Notes under the pieces: model-generated
The model's input: the letters and a program-made list of their open reading frames with translations, nothing else
What the model was told of the DNA's origin: nothing
Database searches by the model: none
Translations under genes and position numbers: made by a program
Origin: Candidatus Aminicenantes bacterium
Lineage (GTDB): Bacteria > Acidobacteriota > Aminicenantia > Aminicenantales > UBA4085
Reading direction: 5' to 3'
Length of the DNA stretch: 64,000 nucleotides
NCBI GenBank assembly: GCA_026393855.1
Contig: JAPKZJ010000020.1
Location: 1 to 64,000 of the forward strand
In this document: positions 1-9,219 of the stretch, piece by piece
Layout: the number at the start of each line of letters is the position of its first letter
Position numbering within the stretch: position 1 is the stretch's first letter

Positions 1-2604
1 GACTTCCACATCAGACCGGGACCCCTCGACAAAGACCGCGTCGCCGATATAGATGCACGATCCGGCCGGCTCGGCCCCAACCGGATCGCGGTAGATCTTC
101 ACGCCCGTCACTTCGATGTCATCGAGCGCCCAACCCGTTACCGGAATCGATCCGCTTATCCCCGTGGTGCCGTCGAGCGGTGTGTCGAAATAGCCGAAAG
201 GCGGGGCAGTCGTCCCCTGGGCATATGCGTTCAGTTCGATATCGATCAACTGAGGGGAATTGTCCGCTGCCGGGTCGGAAACCTGGATGAGTCCGGCATA
301 TTTTCCGGCGATTAAAGCGGCAGGATTGACGCCGACTTGAAGAAGGCCGTTACCGCTCCCCGCCCCCGGTAGAAGTTGGATCCAACTTGCTGTCGCCGAA
401 GCCGTCCATTGAAGGGCTCCCGAACCCTGATTTTTTATTTGCACGGTCTGGGGTCGAGGACCAGATCCTCCGGCGATAGCGCCGAAGGTCATCCGGTTGC
501 GGCTTAACGAAATCGAGGGGGGATCATATGTCGAAAAAAGGCCCGTATTCGTTCCGGCATAGACCCGGCTTGAGTCGGAAGGATCGACGCCCAGGCAATT
601 GATGGTCAGGTTATCGAGGCCGGCGTTGAAAGCCGTCCAGTTGACCCCTCCATCGACGCTTCGGAAAACACCGCCTCCATCGGTCCCGGCATAGATTGTG
701 CTATGAAAGCGGGGATCGACGGCGATGACCTTGACGACGAGATTTGACAAGCCGTTGTTGATGGCCGTCCAATGGGCGCCCTCATCGCTGCTCTGGAACA
801 TGCCGCTGGCCGTTCCGGCATAGAGGACGGCCGGGGAATTCTCGGCCAGAGCTAAGGCAAGGATATTCAAATCCGCCAAACCCGAATTCACGGCCGTCCA
901 ATTCGCCCCGGCGTCGGTGGACACGTAAACACCCGCGCTTTTCGTGCCGGCGAAGAGAAGGGCCGGCGTTTGAGGATGAATCACCAGTACAGACGCCGGC
1001 GGTACGTTGAGATCGGTCCAGGTCGACCCGCCGTCCGAGCTTTTGGCGACTCCCTGCGAGCTCGGCGCATAGAGGACGGACGGATTTTTCGGATCGACGG
1101 CGAGGCCGTATTTATACGCCCCGTTGCTTGAAAGACCGCTCCAATGATCGCCTCCGTCCGAGGATTGATAAAGGGTAGTAGTGAGCGGCAACTTCAAAAC
1201 GAATTCATTGACGTACGCATAAAGCTTGGCCGGAGAAGAGGGGTCGCCGGATAAAAACACGAGATTACGAGAACTAACCGGCAAAGTGAAAAGGTTCAGT
1301 CCATCGTTTTTGATCTGCCACGACGCCCCCCCCGTCATGCTTCGAAAGACGCCGGCTAAAGGAAATACCACTCCGGTTCCGACATAGATAGGAGCAGCGG
1401 CCAATGGCGGCAAGACCAGGGATATGACGGGCCCTGAGCTTGGCAATCCGGCTGAAGAGGGATACCAGGTTGTTCCGCCGTCATATGTTTTCGAGATCCC
1501 AAGGGGCGCCCTTCCGATCCAGAGAATGTTAGGCTCTTGTCCGGAGAGTGCGATATCGTAGAATCCCGACGCGCCTTCAAGGCCCTTCATGATCAGTGCC
1601 CAGGAACGGCCTCCATCGCGGCTCTTGAGCAATATAGGCGATATTTGGCTGACGTATATGCTATCGACAGCAAGGTAGAGGGTATTTGGCTCCTGGGGAT
1701 CGATCACGATTTTTTCTTGGCCCTCTGTCTCGTAGAGACAAATCCAAGACAAGCCTCCATCAGTGCTTTTATAAAGTCCTTGATAGGTTCCGGCATAGAC
1801 GATCGAGGAAGATTTCGGGTCGACGGCGATGGAAGAGACGAATTGATAACTCCCTAAAAATATGCCGGCATCGGCGCCAGTCCAATTGGCTCCGCCATCA
1901 ACGCTTTTCCATAGCGCTGCGCCAACGGATGGGTACGAAGCGGGGTATCCGCCGATATAGATGACGGCTGGGTTCTGTGGATCGAAAGCGATAGTCCGAA
2001 CTCCGTGGATGGCGATCCCGAGCCCCGTCCAGGTCTTTCCTCCATCCGCGCTTTTTAAGGCGCCCTCGGAGCAGCCCGCATAGAGGGTCAAAGAATCGGC
2101 CGGGGATGCGACGAGAATACTGATGCCGCTCGGGCCTGGAGGCAATTTCGTCCAAGTGGCCGCCCCATCCGTGGACCGATAGACTCCGGATGATAATCCT
2201 AAATAGAGAAAGGACGGCCTTTGGGGATCGATGGCTAAGGCGGCTTCAGATTCAGGTTGTGCCGGCAATCCCTCCCCTGCCAGCTGCCAGTTGGCGCCTC
2301 CATCAGAACTTTTGTACACTCGCCCCTGTTGAGTAATGGCATAAACTACAGACGGCCGCTGCGGATCGACGATAATTTGGCTGACGGAGAGGCAGCCGGG
2401 CCCCAGGCTCTGCCAATGAGGTTGGGCCGCTGACCGGATGGCCGCGGATAGTGAGGAAAAAGCCGGCGTATTCCCCTCCAAAACAAAGCGCTTCCCGGCC
2501 TTGTCGTTATCAGGCAAGGAAAACGAATAAACGACACTCCATAAAAGCACGATAATAAACGCAGAAGTTCGCCGCAGGAATTTCGATCCGACAATGGAAT
2601 TCAT
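1..2604 (-). CDS. Secreted BNR/YCF48-type beta-propeller protein with BACON-like module (C-terminus beyond window)
   Basis: The frame is open without a stop from ATG 2604 to the left edge (868 codons), so the C-terminus is missing. Residues 1-30 form a signal peptide or anchor (basic start, then AFIIVLLWSVVYSF). Residues 60-650 hold about 13 repeats of the type YKSSDGGANW and FRSVDGGVNW, alternating with VDPxxPxxxYAGT strands. This is the sortilin/BNR/YCF48 propeller pattern, suggesting one or two multi-bladed propellers. Around residues 680-780 lies an all-beta domain (ISLSRNRMTFGAIAGG to GALQWTASATASWIQL) resembling BACON. It is followed by a module FDTPLDGTTG...IPVTGWALDDIEV often seen in acidobacterial secreted proteins. 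The start is preceded by a run of nine G that must act as the Shine-Dalgarno. The substrate is unknown. Likely surface or periplasmic binding or scaffold protein. Confidence 0.88.
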   Translation of the reverse strand, partial: MNSIVGSKFLRRTSAFIIVLLWSVVYSFSLPDNDKAGKRFVLEGNTPAFSSLSAAIRSAAQPHWQSLGPGCLSVSQIIVDPQRPSVVYAITQQGRVYKSSDGGANWQLAGEGLPAQPESEAALAIDPQRPSFLYLGLSSGVYRSTDGAATWTKLPPGPSGISILVASPADSLTLYAGCSEGALKSADGGKTWTGLGIAIHGVRTIAFDPQNPAVIYIGGYPASYPSVGAALWKSVDGGANWTGADAGIFLGSYQFVSSIAVDPKSSSIVYAGTYQGLYKSTDGGLSWICLYETEGQEKIVIDPQEPNTLYLAVDSIYVSQISPILLKSRDGGRSWALIMKGLEGASGFYDIALSGQEPNILWIGRAPLGISKTYDGGTTWYPSSAGLPSSGPVISLVLPPLAAAPIYVGTGVVFPLAGVFRSMTGGASWQIKNDGLNLFTLPVSSRNLVFLSGDPSSPAKLYAYVNEFVLKLPLTTTLYQSSDGGDHWSGLSSNGAYKYGLAVDPKNPSVLYAPSSQGVAKSSDGGSTWTDLNVPPASVLVIHPQTPALLFAGTKSAGVYVSTDAGANWTAVNSGLADLNILALALAENSPAVLYAGTASGMFQSSDEGAHWTAINNGLSNLVVKVIAVDPRFHSTIYAGTDGGGVFRSVDGGVNWTAFNAGLDNLTINCLGVDPSDSSRVYAGTNTGLFSTYDPPSISLSRNRMTFGAIAGGSGPRPQTVQIKNQGSGALQWTASATASWIQLLPGAGSGNGLLQVGVNPAALIAGKYAGLIQVSDPAADNSPQLIDIELNAYAQGTTAPPFGYFDTPLDGTTGISGSIPVTGWALDDIEVTGVKIYRDPVGAEPAGSCIYIGDAVFVEGSRSDVEV

Positions 2605-2606
2605 TT

Positions 2607-2615
2607 CCCCCCCCC
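2607..2615 (-). promoter_or_regulatory. G9 homopolymer serving as ribosome binding site
   Basis: Nine consecutive C on the + strand (G9 in the mRNA sense) lie two bases before the ATG at 2604. No other Shine-Dalgarno-like sequence is visible, so the tract itself must pair with 16S rRNA. Slippage here would change SD strength or spacing. Confidence 0.5.
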
Positions 2616-2629
2616 GTTTTTTCATCCAA

Positions 2630-2854
2630 TTAAGGACCAGCCGTAGCCTTGATCTGGGCCAACCTAAGCCCCGCCCGCTCGGCCGTCCGGCGCTCGGCGA
2701 GCACCCAGCCCGTCACGGCGATCGAGGACCAGACTGTCGCGCCATTCGCCGGCGTGTCGAACGAACTAAAAGGAAGATCAAGAATCCCCAGATACAGCCG
2801 CTTTCTCGACACGCCCTTTGTTTGAAAATGGCAAAGCCGTTTCTGGTCAGACAT
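2630..2854 (-). pseudogene. Remnant of the C-terminal module of a BNR-type secreted protein
   Basis: A 74-codon frame contains SFDTPANGATVWSSIAVTGW. This aligns with YFDTPLDGTTGISGSIPVTGW in the adjacent large gene, and it then diverges into low-complexity sequence (LAERRTAERAGLRLAQ). It looks like the decayed end of a related gene, with the propeller part missing. A GGGGG before ATG 2854 could still allow translation of a small protein, but no signal peptide or complete domain is left. The domain match is seen in the sequence; that it is a remnant is inferred. Confidence 0.5.
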
Positions 2855-2975
2855 ATCGGGTCCCCCTTCGGTAAATAGAAATTAGCACAGCCAAACGGAG
2901 GTGTCAAAGCACCGTGCCCCCCCGTCCGGAAGCGGCGCGTCCACGAGCGCCCGGCCCCCAACCCGTCCTGCGGAT

Positions 2976-3004
2976 TTGACAAATCCTCGTCCCCGTTTTA
3001 GAAT
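2976..3004 (+). promoter_or_regulatory. Sigma70-type promoter of the TetR-efflux operon
   Basis: TTGACA (2976-2981) and TAGAAT (2999-3004) are separated by exactly 17 bp, 26 bp upstream of the TetR start. It is the best consensus promoter in the window and likely drives the whole efflux operon. Confidence 0.75.
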
Positions 3005-3030
3005 AGAAAACGATTTTAGTCGAAAGGACC

Positions 3031-3606
3031 ATGATGAGCAAAGACGACATCATTCGAGCGGACATCCTGCGGGCCGCGGAAGCCCTGTTCCAGAAATGGG
3101 GGTTGAAGAAGACCACCATGGAGGACATCGCCAAGGCGACCGGCAAAGGGAAGAGCACGCTCTATTACTATTTCAAGGACAAAGAGAAAATCCTCCTCGC
3201 CGTTCTGGACGGCCAGGTCGCCCGGATCCTCGAGTCCGCCCGGCGGGAAGTCGACAAACAGAAGACCGCCAAAGGGAAGCTCATGGCCTACGTCTCCACA
3301 ACGTTCAAGGAGATCCGGGACACCATGACGCTGTTCGACGTCATGCGGGGGGAGGTCAAGATCGACAACGAATTTATCCGGAATATCCGCAAGAAGCACG
3401 ATATTCTCGACGAACAGATCATGCGGTCCATCCTGGAGTTCGGCTTCAAGCGCAAGGAATTCAAAGCCGCCTCCGCCCGGAACATCGATGCCCTCACTCG
3501 TGCCCTGCTCGGCATCAAGCGGAGCCTGCTGATTAACGTCTTTGTCGAGAACGACGACCAGGAGCTCATCCGCCTCATCCTGGACCTGACGTCCCGAGGC
3601 CTGTAG
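3031..3606 (+). CDS. TetR/AcrR family transcriptional regulator
   Basis: Protein of 191 aa. Residues 8-55 form the TetR helix-turn-helix (ADILRAAEALFQKWG, then TTMEDIAKATGKGKSTLYYY), including the typical STLYYYFKDKE end of the recognition region. The rest is a variable helical ligand-binding domain. AAAGGA lies at 3023-3028. ATG 3031 is followed directly by ATG 3034, and the second has the better SD spacing, so the protein may be 190 aa. It stands at the head of an MFP-RND-TolC operon, 50 bp before the adaptor gene and behind a consensus promoter. The likely role is autoregulated repression of the pump, relieved by a pump substrate. The ligand is unknown. Confidence 0.93.
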   Translation: MMSKDDIIRADILRAAEALFQKWGLKKTTMEDIAKATGKGKSTLYYYFKDKEKILLAVLDGQVARILESARREVDKQKTAKGKLMAYVSTTFKEIRDTMTLFDVMRGEVKIDNEFIRNIRKKHDILDEQIMRSILEFGFKRKEFKAASARNIDALTRALLGIKRSLLINVFVENDDQELIRLILDLTSRGL

Positions 3607-3656
3607 CTTCGGCCCGACCCGAAGAAATCATCCGTCCATGTGACAGGAGAAGGAAT

Positions 3657-4691
3657 ATGCGCAAACCCAATATTTTCTTGAGCGGCCTGGCCCTGGTCCT
3701 GCTTGCGGCTGCTTGCGGCACGCCCCCCGAGGCCCTCCCGGAGGCCGTCAGCGTCGAGGTCCAAAAAGCCCGGCCCGCCGATGAAGCGCAGGATCTCGCG
3801 TACAGCGGGACCATGGAAGCGTCGACGTCCATCCCGCTGAGCTTCGCCTCCGTCGGAACCGTCGTCCGCGTGCTGGTGGCCGAAGGCGACGCCGTCCGAA
3901 AGGGGCAGCTTCTCGCCGAGCTCGACCCGGCCTCGTTCCAGAATGCGTACGACATGGCCCTGGCCGCCCGGGCGCAGGCGGAGGACGCCTATCGCCGGGT
4001 CACGCCGATGCACAAGAACGGCACGTTGACGGACGTGAAATACGTGGAAGTGGAGACCGGCGTCCAGCAGGCCCAAGCCGCCGCGGGCATGGCCAAGAAG
4101 GCCCTGGATAATTGCCGGCTTTATGCCACGACCGACGGTTTTGTCGGCAGCCGCTCTTTGGACCCCGGCATGGTCAGCCTGCCGAATATCGCCTCGATCA
4201 CGATCGTCAAGATCTCGAAAGTCTTCGCCCGGGTCGCCGTGCCGGAAAACGAGATCGCCCGGATCAAAAAAGGCGCGCCGGCGCAAATCCATATCGGCGC
4301 CCTCAGGGCGCGGGAATATGCGGGAACCATCGAGGAAATCGGGGTGATGGCCGACGTCTTGGCCCACACCTATAAGATCAAGATCGGCATCGCCAACCCG
4401 GAGGGAGTCATCAAGCCCGGGATGGTTTGCAACGCCGTCCTGCGCTTCCCCGGCGAAGCCCGCGGACTCGTCATCCCCAACCAGGCCCTGCTGGTCGACG
4501 AAACGGGCCGCCATTTCGTGTACGGCGTCGACGCCGCCAAGCAGGAAGCCTTCATTCGATACGTGCAGATCGGGAAGCTCATGAAGGACGGCATCGAAAT
4601 CACGGCCGGGCTCACCGCCGACGACCTGGTCGTCACGGCCGGGCACCAGAAGCTGGCCGACCGCTCGTCCGTGAAAATCGTCCATTCCTGA
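3657..4691 (+). CDS. RND efflux periplasmic adaptor (membrane fusion lipoprotein)
   Basis: Protein of 344 aa. Residues 1-21 are a lipoprotein signal with lipobox LAAAC, so it is probably lipid-anchored facing the periplasm. The HlyD/AcrA order follows: a lipoyl half-motif (GTVVRVLVAEGDAVRKGQLL), a short alpha-hairpin (residues ~95-145), the second lipoyl half (LYATTDGFVGSRSLDPG), then beta-barrel and membrane-proximal domains. It bridges the RND pump encoded next and the TolC-like channel. AGGAGAAGGA precedes the start and the stop is 20 bp before the RND start. The hairpin is shorter than in AcrA. Substrate cannot be read from the sequence. Confidence 0.93.
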   Translation: MRKPNIFLSGLALVLLAAACGTPPEALPEAVSVEVQKARPADEAQDLAYSGTMEASTSIPLSFASVGTVVRVLVAEGDAVRKGQLLAELDPASFQNAYDMALAARAQAEDAYRRVTPMHKNGTLTDVKYVEVETGVQQAQAAAGMAKKALDNCRLYATTDGFVGSRSLDPGMVSLPNIASITIVKISKVFARVAVPENEIARIKKGAPAQIHIGALRAREYAGTIEEIGVMADVLAHTYKIKIGIANPEGVIKPGMVCNAVLRFPGEARGLVIPNQALLVDETGRHFVYGVDAAKQEAFIRYVQIGKLMKDGIEITAGLTADDLVVTAGHQKLADRSSVKIVHS

Positions 4692-4711
4692 CCAGCGGAT
4701 GGCATCGAACC

Positions 4712-7700
4712 ATGAAAAACAAAAAGTCGTGGCTGGAGATCCTCCTCGGTCTGAAACAGATTTTGTTCCTTTTCGTCGGGCTCTTCGTTCTTGTTGGAAT
4801 CCTGGCGCTGATCAAGATGCCCCGGGATGAATTCCCGGAATTCAAAATCCGGCAGGGAATCGTCATCGGCATCTATCCGGGCGCGTCCTCTCTCCAAGTG
4901 GAGGAACAGCTTACGTCCAAGGTCGAGGAATATCTGTTCCAATATCACGCCGTCAACCGTTCCAAAACCTGGTCGATGTCCAAAGAAAACGTCATGGTCA
5001 TCTACGTAGACGTCTCGGAAAAGGAGAAGAACCCCGACGAGTTCTGGCTGAAGCTCCGTCACGGGCTCAACGAATTGAAAAAAGAGCTGCCGTCCGGCGT
5101 GAATTCCCTGACCGCGGACAACGACTTCGGCTCGGCGTCGGCGGTGCTGTTGGCCGTCCAATCCGATACGAAAACATACCCGGAGCTCGAGGCCTGCCTG
5201 GAGCGGTTCGCAAGCGACGTCCGGAAGGTCGAGTCGGTCTCCCGGGTCAAACAATACGGGATGCGGAAAGAGCAGGTCAGCGTCTATGTCGACGACGCCA
5301 AGCTGACCCATTCCGGGATCAAGCCGCTGCTCCTCCTGGCGGCCCTCCAAGCGCAAAGCTCCGTCGGATACGCCGGCGAAATCGACGACGGGAAGCTTGT
5401 CTACCCGATTCATGTCCCGTTGGCCTATAAAACGGAAACGGATATCGCCAATCAGATCGTCTATTCCGATCCGGCGGGGAACGTCGTCCGGCTCAAAGAC
5501 GTCGCGCGGGTCGTCCGCGAATATGATGAGCCGGATTCCGATGTCCGCGTCAACGGGAAAAAGTGCCTCCTTGTCTCCCTGGAAATGCACAGCGGGAACA
5601 ATGTCGTCCAATTCGGCCGGGAGGTCGGCCGGGTGATCGACGAGTTCACGAAGTCGCTCCCTCCCGACATCCGGCTGATCAAGATTTCGGACGTCCCGAA
5701 CGCCGTCTCCACGGCCGTCACGTCCTTTTTGAAGGAATTCGCCATCGCCGTCATCGCCGTCATTCTGGTGACGCTCATCCTGCTGCCGACCCGGGTCGCG
5801 CTCGTCGCCGCCTCGGCCATCCCGATCTCCATTCTCTCGACGCTCGGGATCATGTGGGCGGCGGGCATGGACCTGCAAACCGTTTCCCTCGCCGGCCTGA
5901 CCATCGTTCTCGGGATCGTCGTGGATGACGCCATCGTCATCATCGACAACTATGTCGAAAAGCTGGACCATCAAGTCCCCAGGGACCAGGCCGCCTCGCA
6001 AGCCCCCCGGGATCTGTGCGCCTCGGTCTTCACCGCCACCCTGATCATCATCGCCTGCTTCATCCCGATCCGCTTCTTTATGAAGGGCTCCGCGGCGGAC
6101 TTCCTGCGGTCTCTGCCCTTGGCCATCGGGATTCCGCTGGCCCTGTCGCTCGTCGTCTCGGTCGTGATCGTCCCGCTCCTGTGCTACGACCTGATCAAGC
6201 GGGGCGTCAAGGGCGATGCTTCGAAAGGCCGAAGGGCGGCCTTCCTGAACGGGGTGCAGGCCTATTACGACCGCCTCATCGAAAAGGCGTTCCGGAAAAA
6301 AGCCCTCGTCGTCGCGGTCGGCGCGGCCTCGCTGGTTCTGGGCCTGGTCATCCTGGCCGGCACGCCGCAGCAGGCCTTTCCCAAGATCGCCCGCAATCAA
6401 TTCGCGGTCGAAGTGGCCCTGCCCGAAGGAACCTCGCTGCAGCAGACGGATGCCGTGATCCGAGACCTCGAGGGACTTTTGAAAAACGACCCCCGGGTTC
6501 GAGTCGTGGCCTCATTCGTCGGGACCAGTTCGCCGCGCTTCCACGCCCTCTACGCACCGCAGTTCCCGTCCAAGAATTACGGACAACTGGTCGTGCTGAC
6601 GGAATCCAACGACGCCACGGAAGCCATTCTCGACGAATACAGCCGGAAGTATCGCCAACGCTATCCGATCGCGGAAATCCGTTGGAAACAGCTGGAATTT
6701 TCGCCGATCATCGTGCCCATCGAGGTCCGCATCTCGGGCGACAGCATTCCGGCCATCAAGGGCGTGGCCGACCAAGTCCAGGCGATCATCCGCCCCGTCC
6801 CGGGCGTCTACTCGACCACCACGGACTTCCGGCAGCCCCTGCAAACAATCAACCTGGACGTCCGGCGGGACGAAGCCGCGCGCATGGGGTATTCGACCTC
6901 GCTCATGAATTATTCGCTGATGGTCGGGACGAAGGGATTTCTCGTCGCCACGGTCTGGGAAGGGGACACTCCCGTCGCCGTCAAGCTGAAAGTCGACAAG
7001 AAGACGAAAACGGCCGTCGCCGATATCGCCAATCAATACGTCACATCGCCGTTCGTCGTGTCGTCCGTCCCCTTGCGGCAGCTGGCCGATCTCAAGCCCG
7101 GATGGACCGAAGGAGTCATCATCCGGCGAAATGGCGTCCGAACCATCACCGTGCAGGCGGATGTGGACCGGGGACTCTACGCCTCGCGCATCATCAAAAA
7201 GATCAAACCGGCCATAGACGCCTTGCCCTTGCCGCCGGGCGTTCACATCGAATACGGCGGCGAGCTCCAGAACATCATCGAATACATCACGCCGATCTAT
7301 TACGCCTTCCTGACGAGCGTCATCATGATCTTCCTGATCCTGATGGTCCATTTCCGCAAGATCAAGACGTCCCTGCTGATCATGGCGACGATGCCGTTGA
7401 CCATTTTCGGCGCCGCGCTGGGGGTGTTCATCACCGGATATCCGTTCAGCGCCATGGCCTTCATCGGGGTGATCGGCCTGACGGCGATCGTCATCCGGAA
7501 CGGGATCATCTATGTCACCTACGCGGAGGAGCTGTGCGCGGAGCACGGCCATACGGTGGAAGAAGCGGCTATCGCCGCCGCCAAGCGGCGGATGCGCCCG
7601 ATCTTCCTGACCGCGAGCGCGGCCGCCGTCGGCGTCATCCCCATGGTCCTCAGCGGATCGTCGTTGTGGGGCCCGATGGGAGCGGTCATCTGCTTCGGAT

Positions 7701-7804
7701 TGATGGCCGCCCTGGTCCTGACCCTGCTGGTCCTTCCGGTGCTTTACTATTATGCCCATAGGCCCCCGAAACGTCCTTCGCCGGCCGCAGGAGAGGCGTC
7801 ATGA
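4712..7804 (+). CDS. RND family efflux transporter permease
   Basis: Protein of 1030 aa, the usual RND length. ATG 4712 (MKNKKSWLEILLG) was chosen because it gives the standard short N-terminus before TM1 and starts 20 bp after the adaptor stop. TM1 (residues ~12-32) is followed by a large periplasmic porter domain, TM2-6 (about 335-500) with GIVVDDAIVIIDN in TM4 bearing the proton-relay aspartates, a second porter domain, and TM8-12 at the C-terminus. It should use the proton gradient to move substrates out through the adaptor and outer-membrane channel. It overlaps the next gene by ATGA. Whether it is of the drug, lipid or solvent type cannot be decided from sequence alone. Confidence 0.95.
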   Translation: MKNKKSWLEILLGLKQILFLFVGLFVLVGILALIKMPRDEFPEFKIRQGIVIGIYPGASSLQVEEQLTSKVEEYLFQYHAVNRSKTWSMSKENVMVIYVDVSEKEKNPDEFWLKLRHGLNELKKELPSGVNSLTADNDFGSASAVLLAVQSDTKTYPELEACLERFASDVRKVESVSRVKQYGMRKEQVSVYVDDAKLTHSGIKPLLLLAALQAQSSVGYAGEIDDGKLVYPIHVPLAYKTETDIANQIVYSDPAGNVVRLKDVARVVREYDEPDSDVRVNGKKCLLVSLEMHSGNNVVQFGREVGRVIDEFTKSLPPDIRLIKISDVPNAVSTAVTSFLKEFAIAVIAVILVTLILLPTRVALVAASAIPISILSTLGIMWAAGMDLQTVSLAGLTIVLGIVVDDAIVIIDNYVEKLDHQVPRDQAASQAPRDLCASVFTATLIIIACFIPIRFFMKGSAADFLRSLPLAIGIPLALSLVVSVVIVPLLCYDLIKRGVKGDASKGRRAAFLNGVQAYYDRLIEKAFRKKALVVAVGAASLVLGLVILAGTPQQAFPKIARNQFAVEVALPEGTSLQQTDAVIRDLEGLLKNDPRVRVVASFVGTSSPRFHALYAPQFPSKNYGQLVVLTESNDATEAILDEYSRKYRQRYPIAEIRWKQLEFSPIIVPIEVRISGDSIPAIKGVADQVQAIIRPVPGVYSTTTDFRQPLQTINLDVRRDEAARMGYSTSLMNYSLMVGTKGFLVATVWEGDTPVAVKLKVDKKTKTAVADIANQYVTSPFVVSSVPLRQLADLKPGWTEGVIIRRNGVRTITVQADVDRGLYASRIIKKIKPAIDALPLPPGVHIEYGGELQNIIEYITPIYYAFLTSVIMIFLILMVHFRKIKTSLLIMATMPLTIFGAALGVFITGYPFSAMAFIGVIGLTAIVIRNGIIYVTYAEELCAEHGHTVEEAAIAAAKRRMRPIFLTASAAAVGVIPMVLSGSSLWGPMGAVICFGLMAALVLTLLVLPVLYYYAHRPPKRPSPAAGEAS

Positions 7805-9141
7805 AAAAGGCGGCCTGGATCATCATTGTCGGGCTGTGCGCCCAAGCGGTTTATGCGCAGCGTCCGCTGACCCTGGAGGAGAGCAAACGGCTGGCTCTTC
7901 AGAACAACGGGCTCATGAAGAACAGCGACCTCGAGACGGAGGCCGCCCGGCAGGCCCGAAAAGCCGCTTTCACGAGCTATTTCCCGACTATCAGCGCGAG
8001 CGGATTCAGCTTCGACGCGCAAAAGGCTCTCATGGAGATGACCTCGTCGGGGGGAAATCTTCCCGTCTACAACGGGAATCCGGCGACGCTGCCTTTGGCC
8101 ACGCAATTCGCCTATTTCCCGAGCACGACGACGGGTCTGCTGAAGTCCGCCACCATGGGGATGATCAACGTGGTCCAGCCGGTTTTCGCCGGCGGCCGGA
8201 TCGTGAACGGCAACAAGCTCGCCTCACTGGGCGTGGAGGCCGGCGAATATAAAACAGATCTTTTACGCAACGATATCCTGCTGAAGACGGAAGAGCAATA
8301 CTGGCTCCTCGTTTCGCTGGAGGAAAAGCTCAAGACGATCGGGACCTACGAAGCCTTCCTCGACAGTCTCCTCCGCCAGGTGGAGGACGCCTATGCCGCC
8401 GGCCTCGTCATGAAAAACGATGTCCTGAAAGTCAAGATCAAGCGGTCCGAGCTCCTGGTCAACAAGTCGAAAGCGGAAAATGGGAAAAATCTCGCGCTGA
8501 TGGCCTTCTGCCAGCACCTCGGCATCCCGTTCGACCCGGCGATGGCCCTAACGGATTCGTTGACCTCGGCGATTCCCGATCTCCCCGCCCATGTCGAAGC
8601 CGCGCAGGCGGTCAAGACCCGGCCCGAATTCAAGCTGTTGGGAGCATCGGTCCGGGCCGAAGAGCTTCAATCCCGGATGAAGCTGGGAGAATTTCTTCCC
8701 CAGGTCGCCGTGGGCCTCAGCGGCCTCTATACGAAATCCGACGAGCAGAAAGGGCGAACGATCGGACTCGTCTATGGGACGATCTCCATCCCGATTTCCG
8801 GTTGGTGGCAAGCCGCTCATGCGTTGAAGGAGCGCAGGATCAGGGAACAGATCGCGGGCAACAGCCTGACCAACAATTCCGAATTGCTCCTGCTGCAGAT
8901 GGAAAAAGCGTGGCAGGATCTCTCCGACGCGCATCGACAGGTGCTGTTGAGCCGGGAAACAAAGGCCCAGGCCGAGGAAAACCTGAAAGTCAATCAGGAC
9001 GGCTATGCCAACGGAATGATCGGAGTCTCCGACTGGCTGGAGGCGCAGGCTCTGCGGCAACAAGCCGACGATCAATGGACGGAAGCCCTGGCGGCCTACC
9101 GGGTCAAGCGGATGACCTATCTCCAGGTGACGGGCCGGTAG
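7801..9141 (+). CDS. TolC family outer membrane efflux protein
   Basis: Protein of 446 aa, starting inside the stop of the pump gene (ATGA), so translation is probably coupled. A signal peptide (MKKAAWIIIVGLCAQAVYAQ) is followed by RPLTLEESKRLALQNN, the usual first motif of OEP repeats. Two OEP units follow, with coiled-coil helices (residues ~25-60, 140-215, 280-345, 350-440) and strand segments such as GMINVVQPVFAGGRIVNG. It should trimerise into an outer-membrane barrel and periplasmic tunnel completing the TetR-controlled pump. The operon order regulator-adaptor-pump-channel makes this a self-contained system. Confidence 0.93.
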   Translation: MKKAAWIIIVGLCAQAVYAQRPLTLEESKRLALQNNGLMKNSDLETEAARQARKAAFTSYFPTISASGFSFDAQKALMEMTSSGGNLPVYNGNPATLPLATQFAYFPSTTTGLLKSATMGMINVVQPVFAGGRIVNGNKLASLGVEAGEYKTDLLRNDILLKTEEQYWLLVSLEEKLKTIGTYEAFLDSLLRQVEDAYAAGLVMKNDVLKVKIKRSELLVNKSKAENGKNLALMAFCQHLGIPFDPAMALTDSLTSAIPDLPAHVEAAQAVKTRPEFKLLGASVRAEELQSRMKLGEFLPQVAVGLSGLYTKSDEQKGRTIGLVYGTISIPISGWWQAAHALKERRIREQIAGNSLTNNSELLLLQMEKAWQDLSDAHRQVLLSRETKAQAEENLKVNQDGYANGMIGVSDWLEAQALRQQADDQWTEALAAYRVKRMTYLQVTGR

Positions 9142-9219
9142 CGGAAAAATGGCCTATAATAAGAGAAGCCGGAGGGAAGAAATCGCCCTCCGCCGGCGTC
9201 CAATAGTCGAGACAGAGCA

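Noticed and set aside
4370-6400. Minus-strand open frame of 676 codons opposite the first RND pump
   Set aside because: Asp/Arg/Gly-rich with no signal or domain; the RND gene is complete on the plus strand.
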